Assembly: GCA_023264975.1 (NCBI GenBank)
Contig: JAHFUS010000024.1
Span: 1-47,612, forward strand
From: Actinomycetes bacterium
GTDB taxonomy: Bacteria; Actinomycetota; Acidimicrobiia; Acidimicrobiales; GCA-2861595
DNA length: 47,612 bases
Direction of reading: 5' to 3'
The notes beneath the pieces were generated by a model, which was given only the letters and a program-made list of their open reading frames with translations, did no database searches and was not told the DNA's origin. The position numbers and the translations under genes are program-made. The first letter of the stretch is position 1; each line of letters starts with the position of its first letter. Positions 26,112-33,315 of the stretch are shown in pieces.

Positions 26112-26965
26112 TAGTCGGACGTCCTGCCGCTCGTCGCATCGGGCCGTACGCGGTACTAGGGCAGCACTTCGCCGTCACGGTCGACGACACGGCGATCGCC
26201 GGCTACCTGGAACAGGCCTTGGCGTCACTGGCCACGTCGTCGCCGCCCACGGTTCGATGGTCGGTCGTCGACCGGGCCGGAGCCGACGCAGACCACCGAT
26301 TCGCAGTCTTCCGGGACGGCAGCCTGCTCTTCGGCTGTGCCGACAGGAACCACGTGGTGCCGCTGCTGCTGTGGTGGGTCAACCGGACCGTCTGCTTCGA
26401 AACCGGCCACCGTGTGATGGTGCACGCCGCAGTGGCCGCCGTCGACGGCAGAGCCGTCGTGCTCCCCGCTCCGCAGGAGTCGGGCAAGACCACGCTGGTA
26501 GCGGCGCTGGTGCAAGACGGTCTCGGCTACCTCACCGACGAGGCCGCCGCCTTCGACCCGAAAACCGGGATGGTGGACGCCTATCCCAAGTGGCTTTCCC
26601 TGAAGCCCGGGTCCTGGGCCCTGTTCCCGCACCTGCGGCCCGTCCTGCCGCCGGAGCTGGCCGGCTTCGCCGAGGACCAGTGGCACGTCGTGCCGGATGC
26701 GGTCCGGCCCGGCGCGGTGGTGCCCTCGGCGGAACCGGCATTCGTCATCGCACCCCGGTACCGACCGGGCCAGTCGACGTCGATGGAGCCCATGGGCCGC
26801 GCCGAGTCGCTCTCGATCCTGGCCGAGGAGGCGTTCAACCTCGGGCGCTTCGGGAGGGCGGGCTTCCAGGCGTTGGCCGGCGTCGTCGGTCGCAGCGAGT
26901 GCTGGCGGCTCACGACAGGTGATCTGGGCGAAGCGGTGGCCGCCGTGCGGGCTGTCACCGGCTGA
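26078..26965 (+). CDS. HPr-kinase-like protein A
   Basis: A roughly 295-residue relative of the C-terminal HPr kinase/phosphorylase domain. MVHAAVAAVDGRAVVLPA leads into the P-loop PQESGKTT near 131-138, then GYLTDEAAAFD, the usual acidic segment. LKPGSWALFPHL and MGRAESLSILAEEAFNLGRFG match the equivalent parts of protein B at 28292. The first P-loop Gly is Ala, but Gly-Lys-Thr-Thr is intact. No ATG exists near the gene start. GTG 26078 is the nearest in-frame start and overlaps the Tat gene by 34 nt. The N-terminal domain of true HprK (serine-phosphorylation sensor) is missing. Kinase action on a peptide or protein is inferred. Confidence 0.72.
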   Translation: MPRRVQPAGLLIVGRPAARRIGPYAVLGQHFAVTVDDTAIAGYLEQALASLATSSPPTVRWSVVDRAGADADHRFAVFRDGSLLFGCADRNHVVPLLLWWVNRTVCFETGHRVMVHAAVAAVDGRAVVLPAPQESGKTTLVAALVQDGLGYLTDEAAAFDPKTGMVDAYPKWLSLKPGSWALFPHLRPVLPPELAGFAEDQWHVVPDAVRPGAVVPSAEPAFVIAPRYRPGQSTSMEPMGRAESLSILAEEAFNLGRFGRAGFQALAGVVGRSECWRLTTGDLGEAVAAVRAVTG

Positions 26966-26994
26966 GGGACCCGGGTAGCCGCTCCCCGATCGTC

Positions 26995-27009
26995 TACGTT
27001 CGCGTTGTG
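26995..27009 (+). promoter_or_regulatory. Candidate leaderless promoter of the Thr-rich protein gene
   Basis: TACGTT at 26995-27000 lies 6 nt before GTG 27007 and there is no Shine-Dalgarno. This is the same spacing as the sites before 46256 and 3559. Transcription starting at the GTG would give a leaderless mRNA. Confidence 0.4.
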
Positions 27010-27414
27010 CGACAAGGCCGGTGGTTCATCTGGCTGCTGTTCGTGCTCGCCGCCGTGCTCGCCGCCGACAGCCTGCACCTCGCAGGCGGAACCGATCCCC
27101 CCGCTCCTAGGACCGGCGTGCTGGGCGAGGTGCTCACCAGGGACACGGTGGCGCCGGCGCTCACGACGGTCCCTGCCATGGTCGTCACCACGACCATCGC
27201 CGCCGCGACCACCACTGCGGCACCCCTCGTAACCGTGCCGGTGACGGTCGCCAAGCCGCCTACCACCGTGACGACGAGGGTCGCTACGACGACGACCAAA
27301 ACCGCCCAGGAGGGCACCACCACGTCGACAACCACGACCGCCCCGGAGGGCACCACCACGTCGACGTGGCCGCCCTACAACCCGCCGGAGACGTTCATGC
27401 CGCCGCAGACCTAG
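27007..27414 (+). CDS. Small secreted or membrane-anchored Thr-rich protein
   Basis: A 135-residue protein. Residues 5-20 (WFIWLLFVLAAVLAAD) form a signal peptide or signal anchor after a short basic start. The rest is low-complexity and rich in Thr, Val and Pro, with runs such as TTTIAAATTTAAP and two EGTTTST units, ending in PPYNPPETFMPPQT. Such Thr-rich stalks are often O-glycosylated or span the cell wall. It lies between HprK-like A and the second Tat gene, convergent with the latter (30-nt gap). Function unknown; involvement in the adjoining system is only positional. Confidence 0.65.
   Translation: MRQGRWFIWLLFVLAAVLAADSLHLAGGTDPPAPRTGVLGEVLTRDTVAPALTTVPAMVVTTTIAAATTTAAPLVTVPVTVAKPPTTVTTRVATTTTKTAQEGTTTSTTTTAPEGTTTSTWPPYNPPETFMPPQT
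27309..27365 (+). repeat. 21-bp direct repeat in the Thr-rich gene
   Basis: The 21-bp block that begins GGAGGGCACC and ends ACGTCGAC occurs at 27309-27329 and 27345-27365, a period of 36 bp (12 codons). It encodes the EGTTTST unit twice. It is a recent internal duplication that can expand or contract in frame. Confidence 0.85.
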
Positions 27415-27444
27415 CGTCCGCGGGACCGACAGCGTCTCAGGCGG

Positions 27445-28173
27445 TCAGGCGCAGGTGGTGACCGTGCAGTTGATCTTCGAGGCGTTCTTCACGCACAACT
27501 CCATCTCGATGAAGTTCAGCGTGGTGCCGATACCGTCGGTCGTCATGTAGACGCCGCTGATGGGCGTGGTGCAGGCACACGGCTTGTTGTTGCTGCTGCC
27601 ACAGCGGGTGCCCGTGGGACGGGATCCGCCGGGCTGGTTGCCGGTGCAGCGGGTGCTGGCCGGGCCAGTGCCGCCCGTGTACACCTGGAACAGGGCGAGG
27701 TCGTCGGTGGTTGCCGGATCGGTGAAGGTGGAAGCAGTGGTGTAGATCTCGGCGTTGGTGCTGGAGACCCACCTGAACACCTTGCCGAACCCCTCGTTGC
27801 AGCGGGCGACGTAGCAGTCGTTCGTCGACTTGATGGCGAACTTGTACCCCGTGACGCCGTCGCCGAAGGCGATCGAGGCGCTGTTGGCGCTGCTGTCGAC
27901 ATCGTCGCACTTGCCGAGCAGGCCCTGGGAGATGAGGCAGTCGATCGAGTAGCGGTGCACGACACCAAAGATGTTGGGCTGCAGGCATTGGTTCTGGCAC
28001 GTCTGGGAGTCGCCCGGAGCGAACTTGGCGTAGATCACCTCGCCGCCGTCGCAGGTGCAGCAGCCGGTCGACTGGCCCCACGCGGTGCCGGTCGAGAGCA
28101 TCGGGGACGCCCAAACCACACCACCGACGACTGCAGAGCGCTTCAACAACTCCCGACGGGAAAGTCCGTCCAT
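27445..28173 (-). CDS. Tat-exported cysteine-rich protein 2, unknown function
   Basis: A 242-residue secreted protein. ATG 28173 is preceded by GGAGG with a 7-nt spacer. Residues 5-33 are a Tat signal (SRRELLKRSAVVGGVVW, then STGTAWG). It nearly duplicates the signal at 25590, while the mature parts differ. The mature part holds 16 Cys (GCCTC, CQNQC, CYVARC, CAC and others, the last next to the C-terminus) and many Thr/Ser/Gly. It looks like a disulfide-stabilised extracellular protein. The gene follows the PqqD/nucleotidyltransferase/HprK gene train on the same strand after a 118-nt gap. I infer that it is one substrate or product of that system. Confidence 0.8.
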   Translation of the reverse strand: MDGLSRRELLKRSAVVGGVVWASPMLSTGTAWGQSTGCCTCDGGEVIYAKFAPGDSQTCQNQCLQPNIFGVVHRYSIDCLISQGLLGKCDDVDSSANSASIAFGDGVTGYKFAIKSTNDCYVARCNEGFGKVFRWVSSTNAEIYTTASTFTDPATTDDLALFQVYTGGTGPASTRCTGNQPGGSRPTGTRCGSSNNKPCACTTPISGVYMTTDGIGTTLNFIEMELCVKNASKINCTVTTCA

Positions 28174-28204
28174 CTGTCCGCCTCCAGCCGTCCCGACCAC
28201 CACT

Positions 28205-28221
28205 CATTGTGGCGCTCACAA
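28205..28221 (-). promoter_or_regulatory. Palindrome upstream of Tat protein 2
   Basis: TTGTG-GCGCT-CACAA at 28207-28221 is an inverted repeat about 34 nt before the start. On the gene strand the sequence continues GCCACAATGAGT, which matches 10 of 12 positions of GCCACACTCAGT before Tat protein 1. A minus-strand TATTCT lies just upstream and could be a -10. A common regulator is possible but not shown. Confidence 0.35.
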
Positions 28222-28291
28222 CGAGAATACACCACTACGAGGGCTGGAATACCAGAATCGTGACGCTAAGTGGTCGGAATGGGACAATGCG

Positions 28292-29224
28292 TCAGCATTG
28301 GGATGTCCCGGTCGCCAGCGGCCGCAGGAGGTGCGGAGCCGTACTCACGCCGTCGAGGAGCAGGCGGTGGCAGGAGGTCCGGCTGACGGCCCGCGCCAGG
28401 CCGTCGAACCCCGGGCCACCGAGCCGGCGCAGGTTGAACGTGAGCGACACCAGGCGCTCGAGCGCCTCCGCCCGGCCCATGGGGACGAGCGCCGTCGTCA
28501 CACCCGCCACGACCTCGGGGAACACGAACGCCACCGGCCGCGCCGGCGCCGGCGGACCGGACCCCCCGCCCAGGGTGCCCGGCAAAAGCAGCCGCAGGTC
28601 CGTGACGAGCGCAGGGACGCCATCGGGCCAGCGGCGGTCGCTGCCCGGGAACAGGTCCCACGAGCCCTCCTCCAAGGCGAGCGGCCGGGGATAGGGGCGC
28701 ACGACGTCGCGACGGAGGTCCAGATCGGCGACCTCGTCGGACAGGTAGTCCCACCCCGCCAGCGCGAGAGCGGTCACGAGGGTCGTCTTCCCCGCCCCCG
28801 ACCGCCCCGGCAGGATGACGGCCCGCCCGTCGAGGCTGGCGACGGCGGCGTGGACGTGGACGTCCGGCGAGGGCGCGTTCAGTGCGATGGCGTTCAGCAG
28901 CCACACGAGTGATCGGGCCAACCCGGCCACCGACCCGGCCCAGAGGGAACGTTCGCCGTCCTGGTACGCGGCCCACCTACCGTCCACCTCCACCAGGTCG
29001 AGGGCGATGCCGGGCTCCGTAGCGGTGGGGAAGGCGGCCACGAACGCCTCGAGGAACCGACCGAGGGAGGCGTCCTGGCAGCGGATCCTCACCCGGGCGT
29101 CGAGCAGGCGGACCGGCCCGACGGCGGTGGCGTAGCGCACCGCGTCGAGCACCCGCCGCTCGATCCGCACCGCAGGCCCGCCGTCGGGCGCCGGGGGCAG
29201 GTCGGCGGGCGCCCGGACGGTCAT
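28292..29224 (-). CDS. HPr-kinase-like protein B with intact P-loop
   Basis: A 310-residue protein. VHVHAAVASLDGRAVILP leads to a canonical Walker A GRSGAGKT at 140-147, then DYLSDEVADLD. ALEEGSWDLFPG and MGRAEALERLVSLTFNLRRLG correspond to protein A. The N-terminal 120 residues align with A in pattern (VGPVRLLDARVRI...FLEAFVAAF). ATG 29224 lies in an ATGA overlap with the stop of protein C, so B and C are co-translated. In phosphorylated lasso-peptide loci, related kinases modify the precursor; here no lasso precursor is seen. I infer ATP-dependent phosphorylation of a partner, perhaps a Tat protein before export. Confidence 0.75.
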   Translation of the reverse strand: MTVRAPADLPPAPDGGPAVRIERRVLDAVRYATAVGPVRLLDARVRIRCQDASLGRFLEAFVAAFPTATEPGIALDLVEVDGRWAAYQDGERSLWAGSVAGLARSLVWLLNAIALNAPSPDVHVHAAVASLDGRAVILPGRSGAGKTTLVTALALAGWDYLSDEVADLDLRRDVVRPYPRPLALEEGSWDLFPGSDRRWPDGVPALVTDLRLLLPGTLGGGSGPPAPARPVAFVFPEVVAGVTTALVPMGRAEALERLVSLTFNLRRLGGPGFDGLARAVSRTSCHRLLLDGVSTAPHLLRPLATGTSQC

Positions 29225-29997
29225 CGAGGAGGAGAGCGGTCCAGCACGGCGTCGACCATCGCCAGCGTGTAGCCGGGGAACATCGACGTCGCCCGCACGG
29301 TGGTGAAGAAGCGGGCCACAGTGGTCACGAGGTCCTGGTCGGGGGCCGTGATGCCGTCGACGATGTCGAGGATGGCGGCCCGGGTGGCGGCGGCGCGCGA
29401 GACGGGCCCCCACTCGCCGCCGTTGTCGATGAAGACCCAGCGCTCGACCGGGTAGCGCCCGACGGCGACGGTGGGCTCGGCTCGGCGCCGGAGGACGCCG
29501 GCGGTTGCGTCGGCCAGGGCGCCCGCATCGGCCTCCACGAAGTCGGGCACCACCAGCTGGGCCGACGCGAAGTCGACGAGGGCGCGGGGCGTGTCCACCG
29601 CCACGTAGCCGGCGGCCCGGAGTTGGCGGTCGACGATGCGCAGGTCGTCCTTGAACCGGGACGGCAGCAGCACGGCGCGCCCGTCCCGCACATAGGGGAG
29701 CGACGTCACCCACACCAGGCCTGGCAGCGGCGGCAGGTGGGCGCCGAGGTGATCGCTGAGCGAGCGGAGAATGCGGTCGGGGTCGAACGACCTGGCCGCC
29801 ACGCAGCCCCCCCAGAACAGCAGGTGGGCGTCGTCGCGCCTGGGACTGAACTGGACGGAGAAGTTGCGCGGCGCCTGCGGGTCGTCCACCACCCGGTCGC
29901 GGAAGGCACGCGCCAGCGCCAGCGCGGCGGCTTCGGTGTTGGTCCTGATCCCCGCCCGGACGGTTCCGAGCTCCACGGCGCACGAGTCCACCCACAC
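29221..29997 (-). CDS. HPr-kinase-like protein C with degenerate P-loop
   Basis: A 258-residue protein. VRDGRAVLLP aligns with the DGRAVILP of protein B, but the following P-loop is replaced by SRFKDDLRIV (residues 113-122): no Gly-Lys-Thr remains. The flanking pattern (ELGTVRAGIRTNTEAAALALARAF at the N-terminus, AAGYVAVDTPRALVDF after the loop) still fits the fold. It is probably a catalytically dead paralogue acting as scaffold or regulator of B, whose start it overlaps by 4 nt. GTG 29997 is used; GTG 29991 is equally possible. The gene is intact and its reading frame is well kept, so it is unlikely to be a pseudogene. Confidence 0.6.
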   Translation of the reverse strand: MWVDSCAVELGTVRAGIRTNTEAAALALARAFRDRVVDDPQAPRNFSVQFSPRRDDAHLLFWGGCVAARSFDPDRILRSLSDHLGAHLPPLPGLVWVTSLPYVRDGRAVLLPSRFKDDLRIVDRQLRAAGYVAVDTPRALVDFASAQLVVPDFVEADAGALADATAGVLRRRAEPTVAVGRYPVERWVFIDNGGEWGPVSRAAATRAAILDIVDGITAPDQDLVTTVARFFTTVRATSMFPGYTLAMVDAVLDRSPPR

Positions 29998-30018
29998 GAG
30001 GTGTTCGACGGTCTGGCC

Positions 30019-30492
30019 TCAGGGGGCGGGCGGGTTGGCGAGGTAGTCGGGACGCCAGAGGCCCTCGGCCTCGTCCGAGCCGGCGGTCGCGTCCTGCGAC
30101 CGTGCTGCGCCCACCAGCTGGTGGGCGGGCGGCTCCGCGCCGTCGAGCAGGGCGGCGTCTTCGAGGGAGCGGACCAGGGCGTCCAGGTCGGCCCGCACGG
30201 TGGTGGCCGGGATCTCGAAGGCGTCGGCCAGGTCCCCGACCAGCTCCTCGACGGTGACCTCGCCGTCGAGGACGCTCCAGATCACCGAGGCCACGGGATC
30301 CAGCAGGTGCAGCCGGTCGGTGCGAGGATCGAGCAGCAGCAGCTCGCCGTCCACGTCCGTCGTCCGCAGGCCGCCGGCCGGCCGGGGGACGAAGGCGCCG
30401 TCCACCGGCTCCCGCTCCACCGGCCCGTGCACGTGCCCGCCGGGGCCGTGGTCGTGGTCGTCGTGGTGATCCTGGGCCACGGAATCTCCCAT
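30019..30492 (-). CDS. PqqD-like peptide chaperone with His-rich N-terminus
   Basis: A 157-residue protein from ATG 30492. Residues 28-118 form a PqqD-like winged-helix domain: strand GELLLLDPRTDRLHLLDP, then VASVIWSVLDG, then the helical VEELVGDLADAFEIPATTVRADLDALVRSL. PqqD domains bind leader peptides and present them to modifying enzymes. The first 25 residues are unusual: six His and several Asp in residues 8-22 (DHHDDHDHGPGGHVH), a likely metal-binding tail. A 38-residue C-terminal tail ends WRPDYLANPPAP. The gene is 13 nt after the second PqqD gene and 21 nt before HprK-like C. Confidence 0.72.
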   Translation of the reverse strand: MGDSVAQDHHDDHDHGPGGHVHGPVEREPVDGAFVPRPAGGLRTTDVDGELLLLDPRTDRLHLLDPVASVIWSVLDGEVTVEELVGDLADAFEIPATTVRADLDALVRSLEDAALLDGAEPPAHQLVGAARSQDATAGSDEAEGLWRPDYLANPPAP

Positions 30493-30505
30493 CGGGGTGG
30501 ACAGG

Positions 30506-30808
30506 CTACGTCGAGCCATCTGTGTGTTCGGACACCAGCCCCAGTTCCAGGAGCCGGACGACCAGAGCGTCCACATCGGCACGGACCGCCGCCAGGGACA
30601 CCCCGAACACGTCCGCCAGGTCGGCAGCCAGCTCACCGGTCGTGGTCACGCCGTCGAACGAGCCCCAGATGAGCGAGCCGATCCGGTCCAGGCGGACCAG
30701 CCGGCCGGTCGCCGGGTCCCACACCACCCGCTCGCCGTCGAGCTCGGCGTCCCCGAGCCCTGGCTTCACCTTCCAGACCGGTCCTGAGCTGTCGGGCGGT
30801 TCACGCAC
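30506..30808 (-). CDS. PqqD-like peptide chaperone
   Basis: A 100-residue PqqD-like protein. GERVVWDPATGRLVRLDRIGS, LIWGSFDG and ELAADLADVFGVSLAAVRADVDALVVRLLELGL follow the same layout as the other two copies. GTG 30808 is fixed by GGGAG with a 6-nt spacer and overlaps the end of the nucleotidyltransferase gene by 8 nt, so the frame extension to 30976 is rejected. Close to the typical 90-residue length of PqqD. Role: leader recognition for a peptide or protein modified by its neighbours, inferred from family and context. Confidence 0.75.
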   Translation of the reverse strand: MREPPDSSGPVWKVKPGLGDAELDGERVVWDPATGRLVRLDRIGSLIWGSFDGVTTTGELAADLADVFGVSLAAVRADVDALVVRLLELGLVSEHTDGST

Positions 30809-31949
30809 GGCGATCTCCCGGTCGGATGGAGCGGTGGCGGCGGGCCACCTCGCGCAGGCCCGTGCCCCATTCGGCCGGCCGCCCCGCCTGCCTCCGGGCC
30901 GCCACGTAGGCGCCGTCGGGTGCGAGCAGGGCGCGAAGGTACCGCGCCCGGTCGATGCCCCGCACCCCGAGCGCACCGGAGAGCAGCTCGAGGGTGTTCG
31001 AACCGCCCTGGGCCCGGTAGGCCCGCAGAGAGAGGCGCTCCCACCGGCTCGCCACGGCGGCGTCCGCGAACGCGGCGGCGGCCTCCCCGACCCGGGCCCC
31101 CAACGAGGACCTGCACGCGGCGACGGCTGCGGCGACGACGGCCGCTCCCCTGCCGGGCGGCAGGAGGGCGCTCAGCCGCTCGGGCCGGAGCCGGTGCGAC
31201 GTCGAGATGCGCACCACATCGCGCAGCGCCACCAGGCGCGGGTGGTCGTCGCCCAGCATGGCGTTGAGGCACGCATGCGCGAAGCGGCCCTCGGCGTCGA
31301 GTGCCTCCAGCGTGGTGCCGCCCAGCTCGAACGTCGCCGTCGACGCCCACAACGTCGCCAGGTCGATACGGAGCCCGAACGACCCGAGCGCGAGCGTGCG
31401 GTGGAGATCGACCTCGGGACGGCGGGGATGAGCGAGCGGGACCTCCTTGCCGAAGCGACGGTCGAATCCACGACTGCGCTCCGGAAGGTCGCGCACATAG
31501 CCGATGGAGGCCAGCGCGGCGAGGGCGCCGGACATGGCCTGGCTGCGCACGAGCAGGTCGAGGTCGGCGTAGTGGCGAAGGGCCGGGTCCGGCTCGTCGA
31601 GGCGCGCCACCGCCGGCCCCTTCAGGACGACGAACGCCACGCCGGCCCGTCCGAGGCAGTCGGCGACCACGAGCAGCGCACGCTCCAGGAGCAGCGTCCC
31701 CCGGATGAACTGGGCCGCCGCATCCTCGGCGTCGTCGGCCTGCGCCCGGGTGGCCGGCACGACCCCGTCGGCCACCGCCCGGTCGAGCAGCCCGCTCATG
31801 CGCTCTTTCGACACGGCGGCCGAGAGCGATCGCCACTGACGGTCCTCCAGGGCCCGGAGCGGGCTCCTGTCCCCGGTGCCCGGGAGGCCGTGGGCGGCGA
31901 CGGCGAGCAGGGCAGTGCGCACGTCGGCCTCCAGCCCGGGCGCAGGCAT
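30801..31949 (-). CDS. Nucleotidyltransferase-fold protein (NTP_transf_5 type)
   Basis: A 382-residue protein. VAFVVLKGPAVARL (Lys110) and RHYADLDLLV (Asp129 and Asp131) form the NTP_transf_5 core: a Lys plus a DXD-type pair in the pol-beta-like fold. PEVDLHRTL supplies a later Asp. The C-terminal half is helical and ends in a basic tail. The family is uncharacterised biochemically but is repeatedly found with PqqD- and HprK-like genes in RiPP and exopolysaccharide loci. It could nucleotidylate a peptide or protein. ATG 31949 is chosen (the frame extension to 32369 is Arg/Gly-rich noise). The gene lies between two PqqD genes: 14 nt after one, overlapping the other. Confidence 0.75.
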   Translation of the reverse strand: MPAPGLEADVRTALLAVAAHGLPGTGDRSPLRALEDRQWRSLSAAVSKERMSGLLDRAVADGVVPATRAQADDAEDAAAQFIRGTLLLERALLVVADCLGRAGVAFVVLKGPAVARLDEPDPALRHYADLDLLVRSQAMSGALAALASIGYVRDLPERSRGFDRRFGKEVPLAHPRRPEVDLHRTLALGSFGLRIDLATLWASTATFELGGTTLEALDAEGRFAHACLNAMLGDDHPRLVALRDVVRISTSHRLRPERLSALLPPGRGAAVVAAAVAACRSSLGARVGEAAAAFADAAVASRWERLSLRAYRAQGGSNTLELLSGALGVRGIDRARYLRALLAPDGAYVAARRQAGRPAEWGTGLREVARRHRSIRPGDRRA

Positions 31950-31963
31950 CGGAGGGGCCCGCC

Positions 31964-32239
31964 TCACACGGGGACCACCAGGCCGGCCGCCACCATGGCG
32001 GCCACGAACTCGCCCACGTCGGCCCGTATGGCGTCGGCCGACTGGTCGAAGACGGCGGCCAGGTCCTCCACCAGCTCGTCGAGCGACACGTCGTCGTCGA
32101 ACGCCTCCCACACCAGGGCAGGTATGTCGCGGAGCTCCACGACGGCGGCCCCCTCGCCTGGGCTCACGAGGACCCGCCCGCTCGTGCGATGCCACAGTGC
32201 ATCCTTCGAGCGTCGGTATCTCCCTGTCGTCACCGCCAC
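31964..32239 (-). CDS. PqqD-like peptide chaperone
   Basis: A 91-residue PqqD-size protein: GRVLVSPGEGAAVVELRDIPA, LVWEAFDDD and DELVEDLAAVFDQSADAIRADVGEFVAAMVAAGL. It is the first certain gene of the minus-strand train that ends with the Tat protein 2 gene. GTG 32239 has GGGA close upstream; a 40-codon frame (32230-32352) overlaps its start by 10 nt. Three separate PqqD copies in one operon is unusual and suggests that more than one client or modification step is served. Confidence 0.72.
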   Translation of the reverse strand: MAVTTGRYRRSKDALWHRTSGRVLVSPGEGAAVVELRDIPALVWEAFDDDVSLDELVEDLAAVFDQSADAIRADVGEFVAAMVAAGLVVPV

Positions 32240-32352
32240 GTCCCTGCAGCGCGTCGACCCGGCACGTGCGGCCCCGGGCTCCTGCCGGCCGGGTGCACCG
32301 GCATGGCCACGCTACCTGCGCCGCCGGACCGCTCCGTCGTCGATCCCACCAT
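32230..32352 (-). CDS. Possible small ORF overlapping the first PqqD gene
   Basis: ATG 32352 opens a 40-codon frame (VGSTTERSGGAGSV... ending AAGTWR) whose stop overlaps the PqqD start by 10 nt, a layout seen when a precursor peptide precedes its chaperone. There is no clear Shine-Dalgarno, and the same DNA could simply be the promoter region: TAGCGT on the minus strand is a candidate -10. The frame is in phase with a long shadow frame of the desaturase, so chance is likely. Confidence 0.2.
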   Translation of the reverse strand: MVGSTTERSGGAGSVAMPVHPAGRSPGPHVPGRRAAGTWR

Positions 32353-32381
32353 GCCGGGCCGGGCCACACTGCCGGAGCAGC

Positions 32382-33305
32382 TCAGTCCTCGCCCTGGGGC
32401 TCCTCGCCCTGCTTCTCTTCGCGCGCCCGACGGTCCTTCAGCCGGCCTGCCGCGATGCCCACCCTGGCCACGTAGGTGAGGACCCGCTCGCGGGCCTCGT
32501 CGGCCTCGCCGGACAGGCCTTCCAGCTTCTCCAGCTTCCAGTGGCGCAGGACGAGCGGGACGAGGATGTGGTCGTGGTGCTGGACGAAGTCGTAGATGCC
32601 GACCTTGGCGATGCGGCGGGCGTGGGTCGGGAAGTCGGCGATGCCGGTGCCCGGCATGTCGAAGCCCCGCACCTGGCGGTCGATGGCCAGCACCACCATG
32701 GACGGGTCGACCTCGAGGGCGGCGTCGGTGATGCCCCGGTAGAACAGGTAGTGCAGGTTCTCGTCGGCCGCCACCCGGGCCATGACCTCGTAGCCGGCCC
32801 GGTCGGTGAGCAGCTTGCCGGTGTTGAGATGGGCGATGCGGGTGGCCAGCTCCTGCATGGTGACGTAGGTCATGGTGTCGGCCGGGTTCTGGGGCTCGGG
32901 GGTGATGCCGCCGGACACCTGGCGCATGCGGGCCCGCTCGAGCTCGGTGGCGTCGAGCGCGCGCGTGACGGTGAGGTAGTCGCGGATCACGATGGCGTGG
33001 CGACCCTCCTCGGCCGTCCACCGCCGGGCCCACTCACCCCAGGCGCCGTCCCCGAAGACGTTCTGGATCGTGTGGTAGTAGTACGGCAGGTTGTCCTCGG
33101 TGAGCAGGTTGAGGAACAGCGCGCTGCGCACGCCCTCGGGCACCGGGTACTCCACCGGGTCCCACACCTCGTCGGGCTCGAAGTCCCTGCCCTTGCTCCA
33201 GGGCACCATCTCGTGCGGGAACCACTCCTTGGCCCGGGCCAGATGCTTGTCCAGCAGGCGGGCGACGGTCGGTTCGAGCTCCTCCAGGAGCGCGCGATCC
33301 TCCAT
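32382..33305 (-). CDS. Acyl-ACP desaturase (diiron, soluble)
   Basis: A 307-residue ferritin-like diiron protein. Iron ligands: Glu70 (LLTEDNLP), Glu100 and His103 (EEGRH), Glu152 (TMQELATR) and Glu182/His185 (DENLH). It introduces a cis double bond into acyl-ACP with O2 and ferredoxin, like mycobacterial DesA enzymes. Length and motif spacing are normal. ATG 33305 is 10 nt from a perfect 20-bp palindrome, so a repressor would block it directly. The basic and acidic C-terminal tail (KDRRAREEKQGEEPQGED) is likely disordered. No redox-partner gene is next to it. Confidence 0.9.
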   Translation of the reverse strand: MEDRALLEELEPTVARLLDKHLARAKEWFPHEMVPWSKGRDFEPDEVWDPVEYPVPEGVRSALFLNLLTEDNLPYYYHTIQNVFGDGAWGEWARRWTAEEGRHAIVIRDYLTVTRALDATELERARMRQVSGGITPEPQNPADTMTYVTMQELATRIAHLNTGKLLTDRAGYEVMARVAADENLHYLFYRGITDAALEVDPSMVVLAIDRQVRGFDMPGTGIADFPTHARRIAKVGIYDFVQHHDHILVPLVLRHWKLEKLEGLSGEADEARERVLTYVARVGIAAGRLKDRRAREEKQGEEPQGED

Positions 33306-33315
33306 GGACCTCCAG

